Origin: Parabacteroides sp.
GTDB taxonomy: Bacteria > Bacteroidota > Bacteroidia > Bacteroidales > Tannerellaceae
Assembly (NCBI GenBank): GCA_028689545.1
Contig: JAQVCX010000004.1
Span: 1-64,000, forward strand
Length of the DNA stretch: 64,000 nt
Direction: 5' to 3'
How positions within the stretch are numbered: the first letter of the stretch is position 1; the number at the start of each line of letters is the position of its first letter. Shown piece by piece: positions 27,608 through 37,112 of this stretch. Made by a program: the position numbers and the translations under genes. The notes below the pieces were generated by a model, which was not told the DNA's origin, searched no databases, and saw only the letters and a program-made list of their open reading frames with translations.

Positions 27608-29341
27608 TTACTGTTTGACAGCAGAAGACGGAGCATGCTCCGTCTCTACAGATTGTGCCGTGGTAACTGCAGGAGTACTGAGAGTCTCGTCATATAACTT
27701 AGGATCACCCAATACCTCCAACGCTTTCTCCAAGACAGGATCATCTTTCAAGCTTTCCTGCAACTCACCTCGTTGGTAATAATAACGTTTTACGATCTCG
27801 GCGGCCATTACTCGTTTCACCTCATCCTTGAAACGATCGAAGTCCCTTTCCAGATTCGGAGTCAGCTTAGCCTCTAATTCCTTGAACGCCGTAGAATCCT
27901 CTTCCAGGTATCCCTCGAACTCGGCTACCTCTTTCAAGTTCTTCAGCACTTTCTCGCTTTGGCGGTCGTACGTGAAATTCTTAGACTTGGCGTATTGCTT
28001 CAACGCTTCGAAATCCTCATCGGAAACCGTAAATCCCTCGACGGGAGCGATTGTCTTATGCTTTTGTACCCAATCCGTAACGAAGTCGAACAAGACCGTA
28101 TCCGCCGCCAAATAATACATCATGGTCGGCACTTTCGGCTCCTTCACCTCAAACTCCGGACGTACGCCACCACCATCACGAACCGGACGTTTCTTGGACG
28201 TATAGAATACGGACGTCAAGCTATCCGGAATAGCCGCCACGCTGCCATCCTCTTTCCGGTGCGTATAATCGATCTGTTGGATGCAACGCCCACTCGGAAT
28301 ATAGTATTTGCTCATCGTAATCTTCACCTTGCCATTATAAGGCAGGTCACGAGGCGCTTGCACCAAACCCTTACCAAACGAACGCTGTCCCACCAACACG
28401 GCACGGTCCATGTCCTGCAACGCTCCGGACACGATCTCCGCGGCAGAGGCCGAACCCCCGTTGATCAATACCGCCAGGGGCATTACCGTATCCAAAGGCT
28501 CCGTAGAGGTTCGGTACGTACGATCCCATTGCTTGATCTTCCCTTTCGTAGAAAGCACCTCGCTGCCTTTCGGCACGAACATACTAACAATTTGTACGGC
28601 ACCTTCCAGCACACCGCCGCCATTACCGCGCAAATCCAATACCAAAGACTTGATCGCATGATTTTTCTTTAAGTCCAAGAATGCCTCTTTCACCTCTTGA
28701 GCGCTCTTGATAGTAAACGCCTTTAGATAGATATAGCCGATACTGTCATTCTTAACCCCATAGTAGGTAACCTGAGGTGTCGTGATCTGCTTACGGGCAA
28801 TCTCTATTTTCCGGGGTTTCTTCTCACCCGGACGTTGGATCGTCAAGACCATCTTCGTATTGGGAACTCCTTTCAACAACTCGCTGACCCGCGAACTTGT
28901 CGCCTTGGAAACATCAACCGTATCGATCATCAGGATCATATCGCCCGGTTTCAGACCCGCTAAATCCGCCGGCATACCTTCGGTAGGCTCAGCGATCATT
29001 ACGCCCCCCTCATTATTACGTTGACGGATCAAGGAACCGATACCTCCGTATTCTCCGGTAGTCATCAGGTTCAATTCCTCCATATTTTGCTCAGGATAGT
29101 ATTCCGTATAGGGATCTAAGCCACTCAACATCGACTCGATACCCCGCTGAACGGTTTTATCCACATCCACCGAATCCACGTAGAACATCTCTACTTCTTT
29201 CAATAAAGCATTGAAAATGTCTAGGTTCTTACTCACCTCAAAGCGGTTATCTTTCTGCGCCCATCCCGGCACTACGCTACTTGCGACAAACAGCAAGCAA
29301 AATAAACCTATAATTCCTCTTCGTTGAACCAATCTGCACAT
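27608..29341 (-). CDS. S41 family C-terminal processing peptidase
   Basis: PDZ domain, SLVLDLRGNGGGVLEGAVQI, GGSASAAEIVSGALQDMDRAVLVGQRSFGKG (Ser/Lys catalytic residues). Confidence 0.96.
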   Translation of the reverse strand: MCRLVQRRGIIGLFCLLFVASSVVPGWAQKDNRFEVSKNLDIFNALLKEVEMFYVDSVDVDKTVQRGIESMLSGLDPYTEYYPEQNMEELNLMTTGEYGGIGSLIRQRNNEGGVMIAEPTEGMPADLAGLKPGDMILMIDTVDVSKATSSRVSELLKGVPNTKMVLTIQRPGEKKPRKIEIARKQITTPQVTYYGVKNDSIGYIYLKAFTIKSAQEVKEAFLDLKKNHAIKSLVLDLRGNGGGVLEGAVQIVSMFVPKGSEVLSTKGKIKQWDRTYRTSTEPLDTVMPLAVLINGGSASAAEIVSGALQDMDRAVLVGQRSFGKGLVQAPRDLPYNGKVKITMSKYYIPSGRCIQQIDYTHRKEDGSVAAIPDSLTSVFYTSKKRPVRDGGGVRPEFEVKEPKVPTMMYYLAADTVLFDFVTDWVQKHKTIAPVEGFTVSDEDFEALKQYAKSKNFTYDRQSEKVLKNLKEVAEFEGYLEEDSTAFKELEAKLTPNLERDFDRFKDEVKRVMAAEIVKRYYYQRGELQESLKDDPVLEKALEVLGDPKLYDETLSTPAVTTAQSVETEHAPSSAVKQ

Positions 29342-29389
29342 ACAATATTTAGTTAATTAACGGCATAAATGTAAGGAATAATACGCCGC

Positions 29390-30367
29390 CTAAGCCAATA
29401 TCCCTTTTACTTTTAACTTTATTTGTTCCCATTTATCATCCGGTATCTGCGGACCGACAACATCGATCACATAGCCCGACAACATCGATCCGATGCGCGC
29501 GGATTGCACCAATGATGCCCCTATGGATTGACCGTATAAGAATCCGGCGGCGAAGTTATCACCGGCGCCAGTCGTATCGATAGGCTTGCCCCCCTCAGCC
29601 GGTACCGTATAAAATTGGCCATGACTACCGATCAAGGCACCCTCCTTTCCCAGAGTAACCAAGGAGACCTCAACTAGCTCAGACAAGGTACGTACGGCAT
29701 CCGTAGCCTTTTGCCCCGTATAAGCTTCCGCCTCACTCTCATTAGAGAACAAAATATCCACATATTTAGGAATGATATCCTCCAGCATTCCTTTAAAAGC
29801 ATTCACGATATTGAAGTTCGATAAATCCAAGGCCACCTTCAAGCCTAGTTTCTTGGCCTTTTCCATCGTAGCGCGAACCAATGGCTCATTTACGAGTAAA
29901 TATCCTTCTATATATATACATTGATAGCGGCTCAACATATCCTCCGTGATCTCATCCGGCGTAATTGTTGGACCCGGGCCAAGAAACGTACCCATCGTAC
30001 GCTCACCATCCGGCGAGATCAACACCGTACAGCTACCGGAAACACCTTCCGTCCGGATCAAATGAGGGGTAACTCCTGCCCTTTTTATCGCTTCCTCATA
30101 AAACACACCGACCGAATCATCACCGATCTTACCTATAAAGCCGGAATTAGCGCCTAAATACGACATCGCACGCATCGTATTACAAACCGACCCTCCAGGG
30201 CTTTGCGTACGAGGCAAATGCTCTTGCGCCGTACGGATAGTGACCATTTGATCCCTGTTAATCATATCCATAGCCCCTTTTTGTATACCGATCTCCGGTA
30301 AGACATCATCATTCTCTAGCTTCAATAAAACATCTACTAAAGCGTTTCCTAAACCTATTGTATTCAT
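29390..30367 (-). CDS. PfkB/ribokinase-family carbohydrate (adenosine-type) kinase
   Basis: PGGSVCNTMRAMSYLG and DTTGAGDNFAAGFLYG motifs; MNTIGLGNALVDV start chosen within longer ORF. Confidence 0.92.
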   Translation of the reverse strand: MNTIGLGNALVDVLLKLENDDVLPEIGIQKGAMDMINRDQMVTIRTAQEHLPRTQSPGGSVCNTMRAMSYLGANSGFIGKIGDDSVGVFYEEAIKRAGVTPHLIRTEGVSGSCTVLISPDGERTMGTFLGPGPTITPDEITEDMLSRYQCIYIEGYLLVNEPLVRATMEKAKKLGLKVALDLSNFNIVNAFKGMLEDIIPKYVDILFSNESEAEAYTGQKATDAVRTLSELVEVSLVTLGKEGALIGSHGQFYTVPAEGGKPIDTTGAGDNFAAGFLYGQSIGASLVQSARIGSMLSGYVIDVVGPQIPDDKWEQIKLKVKGILA

Positions 30368-30478
30368 TTTTTCGAAATTTTTATCGCAAAGATATTGCAT
30401 ATTTCGAAAATACCCCGTACTTTTGCAGTGCAATTTCAGAAAGGGGTTACGGAATGACCTTTGAAAGAGCGAAAATAT

Positions 30479-30552
30479 TCTTCCTTAGCTCAGTTGGTTA
30501 GAGCATCTGACTGTTAATCAGAGGGTCCTTGGTTCAAGTCCAAGAGGAAGAG
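30479..30552 (+). tRNA. tRNA-Asn (GTT)
   Basis: Cloverleaf; acceptor TCTTCCT/AGGAAGA, anticodon loop CTGTTAA, T-loop GGTTCAAGTCC. Confidence 0.95.
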
Positions 30553-30584
30553 CGAAAAGACATCGGGAAAGACTGAAAACATAT

Positions 30585-30658
30585 TCTTCCTTAGCTCAGT
30601 TGGTTAGAGCATCTGACTGTTAATCAGAGGGTCCTTGGTTCAAGTCCAAGAGGAAGAG
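30585..30658 (+). tRNA. tRNA-Asn (GTT), second copy
   Basis: Identical to copy at 30479. Confidence 0.95.
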
Positions 30659-30689
30659 CAAAAAAGACATCGGGAAAGGCTGAAAACAT

Positions 30690-30763
30690 TCTTCCTTAGC
30701 TCAGTTGGTTAGAGCATCTGACTGTTAATCAGAGGGTCCTTGGTTCAAGTCCAAGAGGAAGAG
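30690..30763 (+). tRNA. tRNA-Asn (GTT), third copy
   Basis: Identical to copy at 30479. Confidence 0.95.
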
Positions 30764-30770
30764 CGAAAAA

Positions 30771-30807
30771 GAGAGATACTTAATTAACAGGTATCTCTCT
30801 TTTCTTT
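30771..30807 (+). terminator. Rho-independent terminator after tRNA cluster
   Basis: GAGAGATAC...GTATCTCTC stem (30771-30779/30791-30799) followed by TTTTCTTTT. Confidence 0.75.
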
Positions 30808-30820
30808 TATCCTTTTTCCG

Positions 30821-30884
30821 TTATCCACGGACTTATCAACAAAGTTATCAACAATTCACTCGGTTTTCAACAGGGTTATCAACA
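30821..30884 (+). promoter_or_regulatory. Cluster of five DnaA-box-like 9-mers
   Basis: TTATCCACG 30821, TTATCAACA 30833, TTATCAACA 30845, TTTTCAACA 30864, TTATCAACA 30876; all same orientation. Confidence 0.6.
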
Positions 30885-30900
30885 ACCCTATAGATCCGCA

Positions 30901-32799
30901 TTATCCCCTCCAAGCGATTAAAAGCAAGTTCTTTAATTCCTCCGAAAGGACTCCACGGCGCATATTGGGAAGATGAACGTTATCCCGCAAATCAGCCGGC
31001 ATATCTTTAATAAGTACATCCGACTCCAACGAAGCCTTATATATAAACTCCGTATCAAATAAAAAACTATTCACCCGGGTTGAGGCCAAGAACGATTTCC
31101 CCCGCTGGTAAAAGCCCTTCAATCCTCCTTGGGCATCCGTATGCGTTAATCCTAGAAGCATAAAATTCAATATACGAGAAGCATAACTCATTATCTTTCT
31201 TCGGGTACTTAAATGGGTATAATACGTATGATTTCGCACAGCGATAACGACATCATATCCCGACTCCAGCCATTCTACCATCCTGCAGATAGAATCCGTC
31301 TCATACGGGAAATCATAATCCGTATATAAAGTAATGGACGAGGTGGAATGAGACAAGCCCGTCCTAACAGCGGCTCCTTTCCCCTTATTCGTATCATGAC
31401 TTACGATAATCGTATCGGGGAGAGCCTCCAGAAGACGTCCTGCCGCATCCTTCGTGAATCCTCTCCGCGAAGCGTCGTTCACGACGATGAAACGGAGTGA
31501 GCGGCCTTTCAGCATCTTTACCAATTCCGCGTGTTTCTCGATCATCAAGCGTTCCCAGCCTTCTTGTGGGTTATAGCAAGGCAAGATAAGGTCGATCGCC
31601 TCCTCCTTACCGGGGAGAGTCTTCGGCCGGTGAAGCGGCTCTGAAAAATCCAAGGTCAATTGCTCCCATACGATCTTACACCAAATCAGCACACAAGGAA
31701 GCGCTTTCAACGCATAGGGAATGACATACGTTTTCCGGATATAACGAGGAAATATATCTGTCGGGGAAAGGGAAGTAAGAATAAAGCAGAAAACGAGAAG
31801 TACCGTATTCAAGACAGGAGTAGTCTTACGGGTAGGCGTACCTATATACCAAAGACAGACGGCAACCATGGCACCCAAATATCCACTATTCTCCGTACCG
31901 GAGCTAAAAAGAACCATGAATAAAAGAGTGGAACAAAGAAAATGGATCCGGAACTGCCGGTTATCGTATTGATTGACCCTAAAATAAGGGGCAATAAATA
32001 AGAATAGCCCCGGGATAATCAGCCAGAGATCACTATACGTAGTGACTCCCGAAATCTTACGGACCATCCCCAACAAAGAGATATTTGTATAAGGGGTAAA
32101 TAAATTCTCCACATTCTTATCGAGAAGTACCTCATACCATTTCATGTATTGGCTTGCCACATATTGGGGAGACGTATATAGCATCGGAAGAACATACAAG
32201 ACGATCCCCCAGAAAACGAGTCCTTTCAAAAAGGCGATCCGGCGTTTCGAGAATAGCAGGAAAGCAAGGCCCACAATGCCATAAATCTTGGTCATCGTAC
32301 CCAAGACGATCATTAACGCCGCCCAAAACTCCTGTTTCCGCTCAATGAGAAGGAAGGAGAACAAGATCATGCCGGCTATGGCTATGTTAAATTGCTGCAT
32401 AAGGACACACGTAAACAACTCGTTCAAGCATAGCCATATGACAAATGCCTGTTTCCAGTCCGCCAATCCTAGTTTACGGATAGCCATATAAAGCAGCAAG
32501 CTATTCGCGAGACACCATAGCAACATTCCCATATAAGGAGAGAAGAAGGAGAAAGGCGCTATTATGGCCGTAAAAGGGATCCCGTATAAAAACCGGTCGT
32601 GGTATTCATCCGGATAATACGCATAAAGGTCTTTCAATTCCAACGCATGGAAAAAGGAAGCCCTATAAATCATAAAGTTATTATAAGTCCTCCCTACAGG
32701 TAATTTCAATAAACACGCGATAAGGGCCGTCGCGAACCAAGCAAATCCTACAAACCTCGGATTCTTAAATATCGGGCGCCCAAAAAACTCTCTTAACAT
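30901..32799 (-). CDS. Fusion: GT87-like multi-pass membrane mannosyltransferase plus C-terminal GT2 glycosyltransferase
   Basis: N-terminal ~380 aa polytopic; C-terminal IDLILPCYNPQEGWERL...FIVVNDASRRG...GKGAAVRTGLSHSTSSITLYTDYDFPY...DAQGGLKGF. Confidence 0.85.
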   Translation of the reverse strand: MLREFFGRPIFKNPRFVGFAWFATALIACLLKLPVGRTYNNFMIYRASFFHALELKDLYAYYPDEYHDRFLYGIPFTAIIAPFSFFSPYMGMLLWCLANSLLLYMAIRKLGLADWKQAFVIWLCLNELFTCVLMQQFNIAIAGMILFSFLLIERKQEFWAALMIVLGTMTKIYGIVGLAFLLFSKRRIAFLKGLVFWGIVLYVLPMLYTSPQYVASQYMKWYEVLLDKNVENLFTPYTNISLLGMVRKISGVTTYSDLWLIIPGLFLFIAPYFRVNQYDNRQFRIHFLCSTLLFMVLFSSGTENSGYLGAMVAVCLWYIGTPTRKTTPVLNTVLLVFCFILTSLSPTDIFPRYIRKTYVIPYALKALPCVLIWCKIVWEQLTLDFSEPLHRPKTLPGKEEAIDLILPCYNPQEGWERLMIEKHAELVKMLKGRSLRFIVVNDASRRGFTKDAAGRLLEALPDTIIVSHDTNKGKGAAVRTGLSHSTSSITLYTDYDFPYETDSICRMVEWLESGYDVVIAVRNHTYYTHLSTRRKIMSYASRILNFMLLGLTHTDAQGGLKGFYQRGKSFLASTRVNSFLFDTEFIYKASLESDVLIKDMPADLRDNVHLPNMRRGVLSEELKNLLLIAWRG

Positions 32800-32943
32800 A
32801 GCCTCTTTTATTCGTTACAACTCCACTTTCAAACAAGACCTTTGGCAGTCTTTCTATATATAGACGCGCCAACGCACAAAAACCCCTATCTAAAACAGTA
32901 GAAAAAAGGCAAAAAGCATTTTTTTAAGTATTATCTTCGCGAC

Positions 32944-33702
32944 ATGGGAAAGAATAAATTAGCTAAGTTTGACGATATGGCGGGCTATCCGCACGTATTC
33001 CAATACCCTTTCGCGGCCTTACAAGAAAAAGGGTTTGACATGAAAGGACAGTGGCATGAACGTTTTTTCAAGAACGATCACCCGATTGTTTTGGAATTGG
33101 GATGCGGAAAAGGGGAATATACCGTAGGTTTGGGAAAGCTTTTCCCCAATAAGAATTTTATTGGTGTCGATATCAAGGGGGCACGTATGTGGACCGGAGC
33201 GAAAGAATCGCTGGAAGCCGGGATGAATAACGTGGCTTTCCTACGTACCAGCATCGAATTGATTTCCTATTTCTTCGCCCCGGGCGAAGTAGCCGAGATC
33301 TGGATCACCTTTCCGGATCCTCAGATGAAAAAGGTCAATAAGCGTCTGACCGGAACCCGTTTCATGAGAATGTATCGGGAAATCCTTTCCGGAGAGGGTA
33401 TCATCCATTTAAAAACGGACAGTAACTTCATGTACACCTATACGTGCGAGATGGTAAAAGCGAACCACTATCCCGTATTGTTCAGCACAGACGACCTCTA
33501 TCATTCCGACCTCGCGGATGACATCCTATCCATCAAGACCTATTACGAGCAGCAATGGCTGGATCGTGGCTTAGACATCAAATATATCAAGTTTGTTTGC
33601 GAGGAAAGAGAGCGACTGGTGGAGCCTGACATAGAAATAGAGTTAGATCCTTACCGTAGCTTCAATCGCAGCAAACGAAGCGCTTTAGCTTCTGGGAAAT
33701 AA
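32944..33702 (+). CDS. trmB: tRNA (guanine-N7)-methyltransferase
   Basis: [45 protein letters not shown] motifs. Confidence 0.95.
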   Translation: MGKNKLAKFDDMAGYPHVFQYPFAALQEKGFDMKGQWHERFFKNDHPIVLELGCGKGEYTVGLGKLFPNKNFIGVDIKGARMWTGAKESLEAGMNNVAFLRTSIELISYFFAPGEVAEIWITFPDPQMKKVNKRLTGTRFMRMYREILSGEGIIHLKTDSNFMYTYTCEMVKANHYPVLFSTDDLYHSDLADDILSIKTYYEQQWLDRGLDIKYIKFVCEERERLVEPDIEIELDPYRSFNRSKRSALASGK

Positions 33703-33728
33703 AAGAATGACTTAAAAAATCAACAGAT

Positions 33729-34838
33729 ATGACAATCTATCCGAATCTGATTATTGAGGCGTTGAAGAACGTTCGTTACCCGGGTACGGGAAAGGACATC
33801 GTTTCCATGGGCCTCGTAGAAGACAACATTCGTATCGATGGTATGAATGTCACCTTCTCGTTATTATTCGAGAAGCCGAATGATCCATTTATCCGCTCCG
33901 TAGTAAAAGCCGCAGAGACAGCTATCTTAACCTATGTGAGCCCGGAGGTGAATATCAAAGGGAACATCACGGTAAAGGCCCGTCAGTTGGCTCGCCCGGA
34001 ACCGGATAAGTTATTGCCGCAAGTAAAAAATATTATCGCCGTATCCTCTGGTAAGGGGGGAGTGGGCAAGAGTACGGTGGCCGCTAATCTGGCTGTCGCT
34101 TTGGCCTTACAAGGTTATAAGGTAGGATTGCTGGATGCCGATATATTCGGCCCGTCACAACCCAAGATGTTCAACCTGGAAGAGGCTCACCCTTACATGG
34201 AGGAAGTGGACGGACGGGAATTGATCAAACCCGCCGAGAATTATGGCGTAAAGATGCTATCCATAGGCTTTTTCGTTAATAAGGAAGATGCCGTCTTATG
34301 GCGTGGAGCCATGGCTAGCAATGCCTTGAAGCAATTGATAGGCGATGCCAACTGGGGGGAGCTTGATTACTTCCTGATAGACCTGCCTCCCGGAACGAGC
34401 GACATCCATTTAACCTTGGTGCAAACCTTAGCGATAACCGGGGCCGTGGTGGTAAGTACGCCGCAAGAGGTCGCTTTAGCGGACGCTCGCAAGGGCATCA
34501 GCATGTTCACTGGAGACAAGGTAAATGTGCCTGTTTTAGGATTGATCGAGAACATGGCTTGGTTCACTCCCGCGGAATTACCGGAGAATAAATATTATAT
34601 ATTCGGTAAGGAAGGGTGTAAACGCCTAGCCGAGGAACTGAACGTGCCGTTACTGGGACAGATTCCTATCGTACAAAGTATCTGCGAAGGAGGAGATCAA
34701 GGTAAGCCGGTTGCGTTGAACCCGGACTCGATCACGGGAAAGGCCTTCCAAGAATTGGCGGAGAACGTAGTCAACCAAATAGAGTATCGCAACGAGCATC
34801 TGGCTCCTACAGAGCGAGTGATCGTAACCAAGAAATAA
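33729..34838 (+). CDS. mrp: Mrp/NBP35-family Fe-S cluster carrier ATPase
   Basis: N-terminal MIP18-like domain; GKGGVGKSTVAANLA deviant Walker A; DLPPGTSDIHLTLVQ. Confidence 0.95.
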   Translation: MTIYPNLIIEALKNVRYPGTGKDIVSMGLVEDNIRIDGMNVTFSLLFEKPNDPFIRSVVKAAETAILTYVSPEVNIKGNITVKARQLARPEPDKLLPQVKNIIAVSSGKGGVGKSTVAANLAVALALQGYKVGLLDADIFGPSQPKMFNLEEAHPYMEEVDGRELIKPAENYGVKMLSIGFFVNKEDAVLWRGAMASNALKQLIGDANWGELDYFLIDLPPGTSDIHLTLVQTLAITGAVVVSTPQEVALADARKGISMFTGDKVNVPVLGLIENMAWFTPAELPENKYYIFGKEGCKRLAEELNVPLLGQIPIVQSICEGGDQGKPVALNPDSITGKAFQELAENVVNQIEYRNEHLAPTERVIVTKK

Positions 34839-34847
34839 GGGCGATTT

Positions 34848-34949
34848 ATACGTATATACGTGTGAGGCCACACGTATATACGTATCACCCTACACGTACG
34901 TTCGTGTTGGTCTACGCCTATATACGTATCTACCCACACGAACGTACGT
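34848..34949. repeat. Compound palindromic intergenic element (two inverted repeats) between convergent genes
   Basis: IR1 ATACGTATATACGTGTG/CACACGTATATACGTAT (34848-34864/34869-34885, 4-nt loop); IR2 ACGTACGTTCGTGT/ACACGAACGTACGT (34894-34907/34936-34949). Confidence 0.9.
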
Positions 34950-34954
34950 CTTGA

Positions 34955-36451
34955 TTAATACACAAAATCCTTCCTGCGAATAAACGCTACCGTACGATGT
35001 ATTTCCGTGTACATGATAATATCCTCGTCGATAAATGGCACCTCTTTCCGGTAATCCTTCAAGAACTTCTCTAACACCGGGGAAGTCCGGGCCGGACGAC
35101 GGAACTCGATTCCTTGCGCCGCATTCATCAACTCGATCGCCAAGATATGATCCAAGTTGTCCATGATCTTGAACAGCTTCGTAGCGGCATTCGCCCCCAT
35201 ACTTACGTGATCCTCTTGCCCGTTACTGGATACGATGGAATCGCTGCTCGCCGCATAGCAATACATCTTATTCTGGCTTACCATACTGGCGGCCGCATAT
35301 TGAGGAATCATAAAGCCGGAGTTCAAGCCGGGATTAGCCACCAAGAACTCGGGCAATCCCCGTAGCCCCATGATCAATTGAGCGACCCGACGTTCCGATA
35401 TGTTTCCTAACTCGGCCAAGGCAATCGCCAAGAAATCATACGAGATCGCCAAGGGCTGACCGTGGAAATTACCGCCGGAAATAATCTTATCCTCCTCCGG
35501 GAAGATTGTCGGGTTGTCCGTCACGGAATTTATCTCGATAAGCAATACATTCGCCACATAATTGATCGCGTCTTTCGTTGCCCCATGTACTTGAGGGATA
35601 CAACGGAATGAATACGGGTCTTGAACATGCTCCTTTTTCCGGGCGATTAACTCGCTACCCTCCAATAACCGTCGGAAAGCGGCCCCGGTCTCGATTTGTC
35701 CGGGATGCGGACGCATCTGTTGGATACAATCCATGAAAGGATCGATACGCCCATCGAAAGCCTCCAAGGATAAAGCCGCTATCAAATCCGCTTTCTTGGA
35801 CAGGCTAAACGCACGCATCAAGGCAAATATGCCATTGGCGCTCATAAATTGCGTACCGTTCAATAAAGCCAATCCCTCCTTGCTCTTCAGCTTCACAGGC
35901 TTCCACGCGAACTCGTCCAATACACTAATCGCTTCCCGTTTGCGGCCTTTATAATAAACGTCGCCCACGCCGATCAGCGGCAAGAACAAATTAGCCAGAG
36001 GCGCTAAATCGCCGGAAGCGCCTAAAGAGCCACGATCATACACGATCGGAAGCACGTCATTATTGAAAAAGTCCAGAATGCGTTGTACGGTGATCACCTG
36101 TACGCCACTATGCCCCAGCGAAAGGGCATGCGCCTTCAATAACATCATCAAACGGACGATCACCGGGCTTACCTCATCCCCTACGCTACAGGCATGACTT
36201 TTCACCAAGTTCTCTTGCAAGGTGCTCAACTCGTCCGGAGAGATATTCTTATTGCATAAGGAACCAAAACCGGTAGTAATCCCATACAAAGGCCCCTCTT
36301 GCTGCTCGATTTTATGATCCAAGTAATCCCGGCAACGCTGGATGCGCTCCTTCACCTCGGGTGAAAGCTCCAGCTTCATGTTTTGAGTAAGGATCCGCTC
36401 GATTCCCTCAAAAGAGAGAGGCTCGGAACCCACATAATAGACATTGCTCAT
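34955..36451 (-). CDS. hutH: Histidine ammonia-lyase
   Basis: GSLGASGDLAPLANLFLPLIG (MIO-forming ASG), GNFHGQPLA; hut operon context. Confidence 0.97.
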   Translation of the reverse strand: MSNVYYVGSEPLSFEGIERILTQNMKLELSPEVKERIQRCRDYLDHKIEQQEGPLYGITTGFGSLCNKNISPDELSTLQENLVKSHACSVGDEVSPVIVRLMMLLKAHALSLGHSGVQVITVQRILDFFNNDVLPIVYDRGSLGASGDLAPLANLFLPLIGVGDVYYKGRKREAISVLDEFAWKPVKLKSKEGLALLNGTQFMSANGIFALMRAFSLSKKADLIAALSLEAFDGRIDPFMDCIQQMRPHPGQIETGAAFRRLLEGSELIARKKEHVQDPYSFRCIPQVHGATKDAINYVANVLLIEINSVTDNPTIFPEEDKIISGGNFHGQPLAISYDFLAIALAELGNISERRVAQLIMGLRGLPEFLVANPGLNSGFMIPQYAAASMVSQNKMYCYAASSDSIVSSNGQEDHVSMGANAATKLFKIMDNLDHILAIELMNAAQGIEFRRPARTSPVLEKFLKDYRKEVPFIDEDIIMYTEIHRTVAFIRRKDFVY

Positions 36452-36454
36452 ATT

Positions 36455-37078
36455 CTATAATTTAGTCTTCACCCAATCCAATAATTTCTGCTCTACATAG
36501 ATAGCGTTTGCCTCCAGTTCATCCGCTTTCTTCCGCATCATTCCGACGAACACGTCGTCTTGGATAGACGTTAAGTTTATCCGGACATTCAATAAAGCGC
36601 CCAGCACACAAGTACGGGCAGCCATCATCGCCACGCAAGCATCGGTCACGGCATTCTGGTTACCTTTGTGAGCCACATAGATAATCGTCTCCATTACCGA
36701 GCCGATCTCCTCCGCCACCCTCATCGGAACAAGAGCCGCCTCCTTAGTGGCGCTCTGTATCGCGTTCGTACGGATCACCTGTTCGTCAGACGTTTCTTTC
36801 GGCAGCTTAAAAGCGGAGAATACACGATCATAAGCCTCGCTGTCCTTATCGATATATTCAGTAAGACGCTCACGGATCAAGCCCGCCTCGGTAGCGATCG
36901 TCCTCATTTGTCCTTCCACTTCCGCGTATTTCTTCTTGCCAACAGTCAGATGAGCCACCATCTCAGTCAAGGCTGCCGCTATAGCGCCATTCAAGGCAGA
37001 TATACTTCCACCACCGGGAACGGGAGCGCTACCCGCCGTCTCCGCCAAAAAGTCTTTAATCGTTAAGTTCGCTAACAT
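36455..37078 (-). CDS. fchA: Cyclodeaminase/cyclohydrolase family protein (FchA/FTCD C-domain)
   Basis: PVPGGGSISALNGAIAAALTEMVAHLT; between hutH and hutI. Confidence 0.9.
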   Translation of the reverse strand: MLANLTIKDFLAETAGSAPVPGGGSISALNGAIAAALTEMVAHLTVGKKKYAEVEGQMRTIATEAGLIRERLTEYIDKDSEAYDRVFSAFKLPKETSDEQVIRTNAIQSATKEAALVPMRVAEEIGSVMETIIYVAHKGNQNAVTDACVAMMAARTCVLGALLNVRINLTSIQDDVFVGMMRKKADELEANAIYVEQKLLDWVKTKL

Positions 37079-37112
37079 AGTATTTTGATTTAAATGATTC
37101 AACACTCTTATC

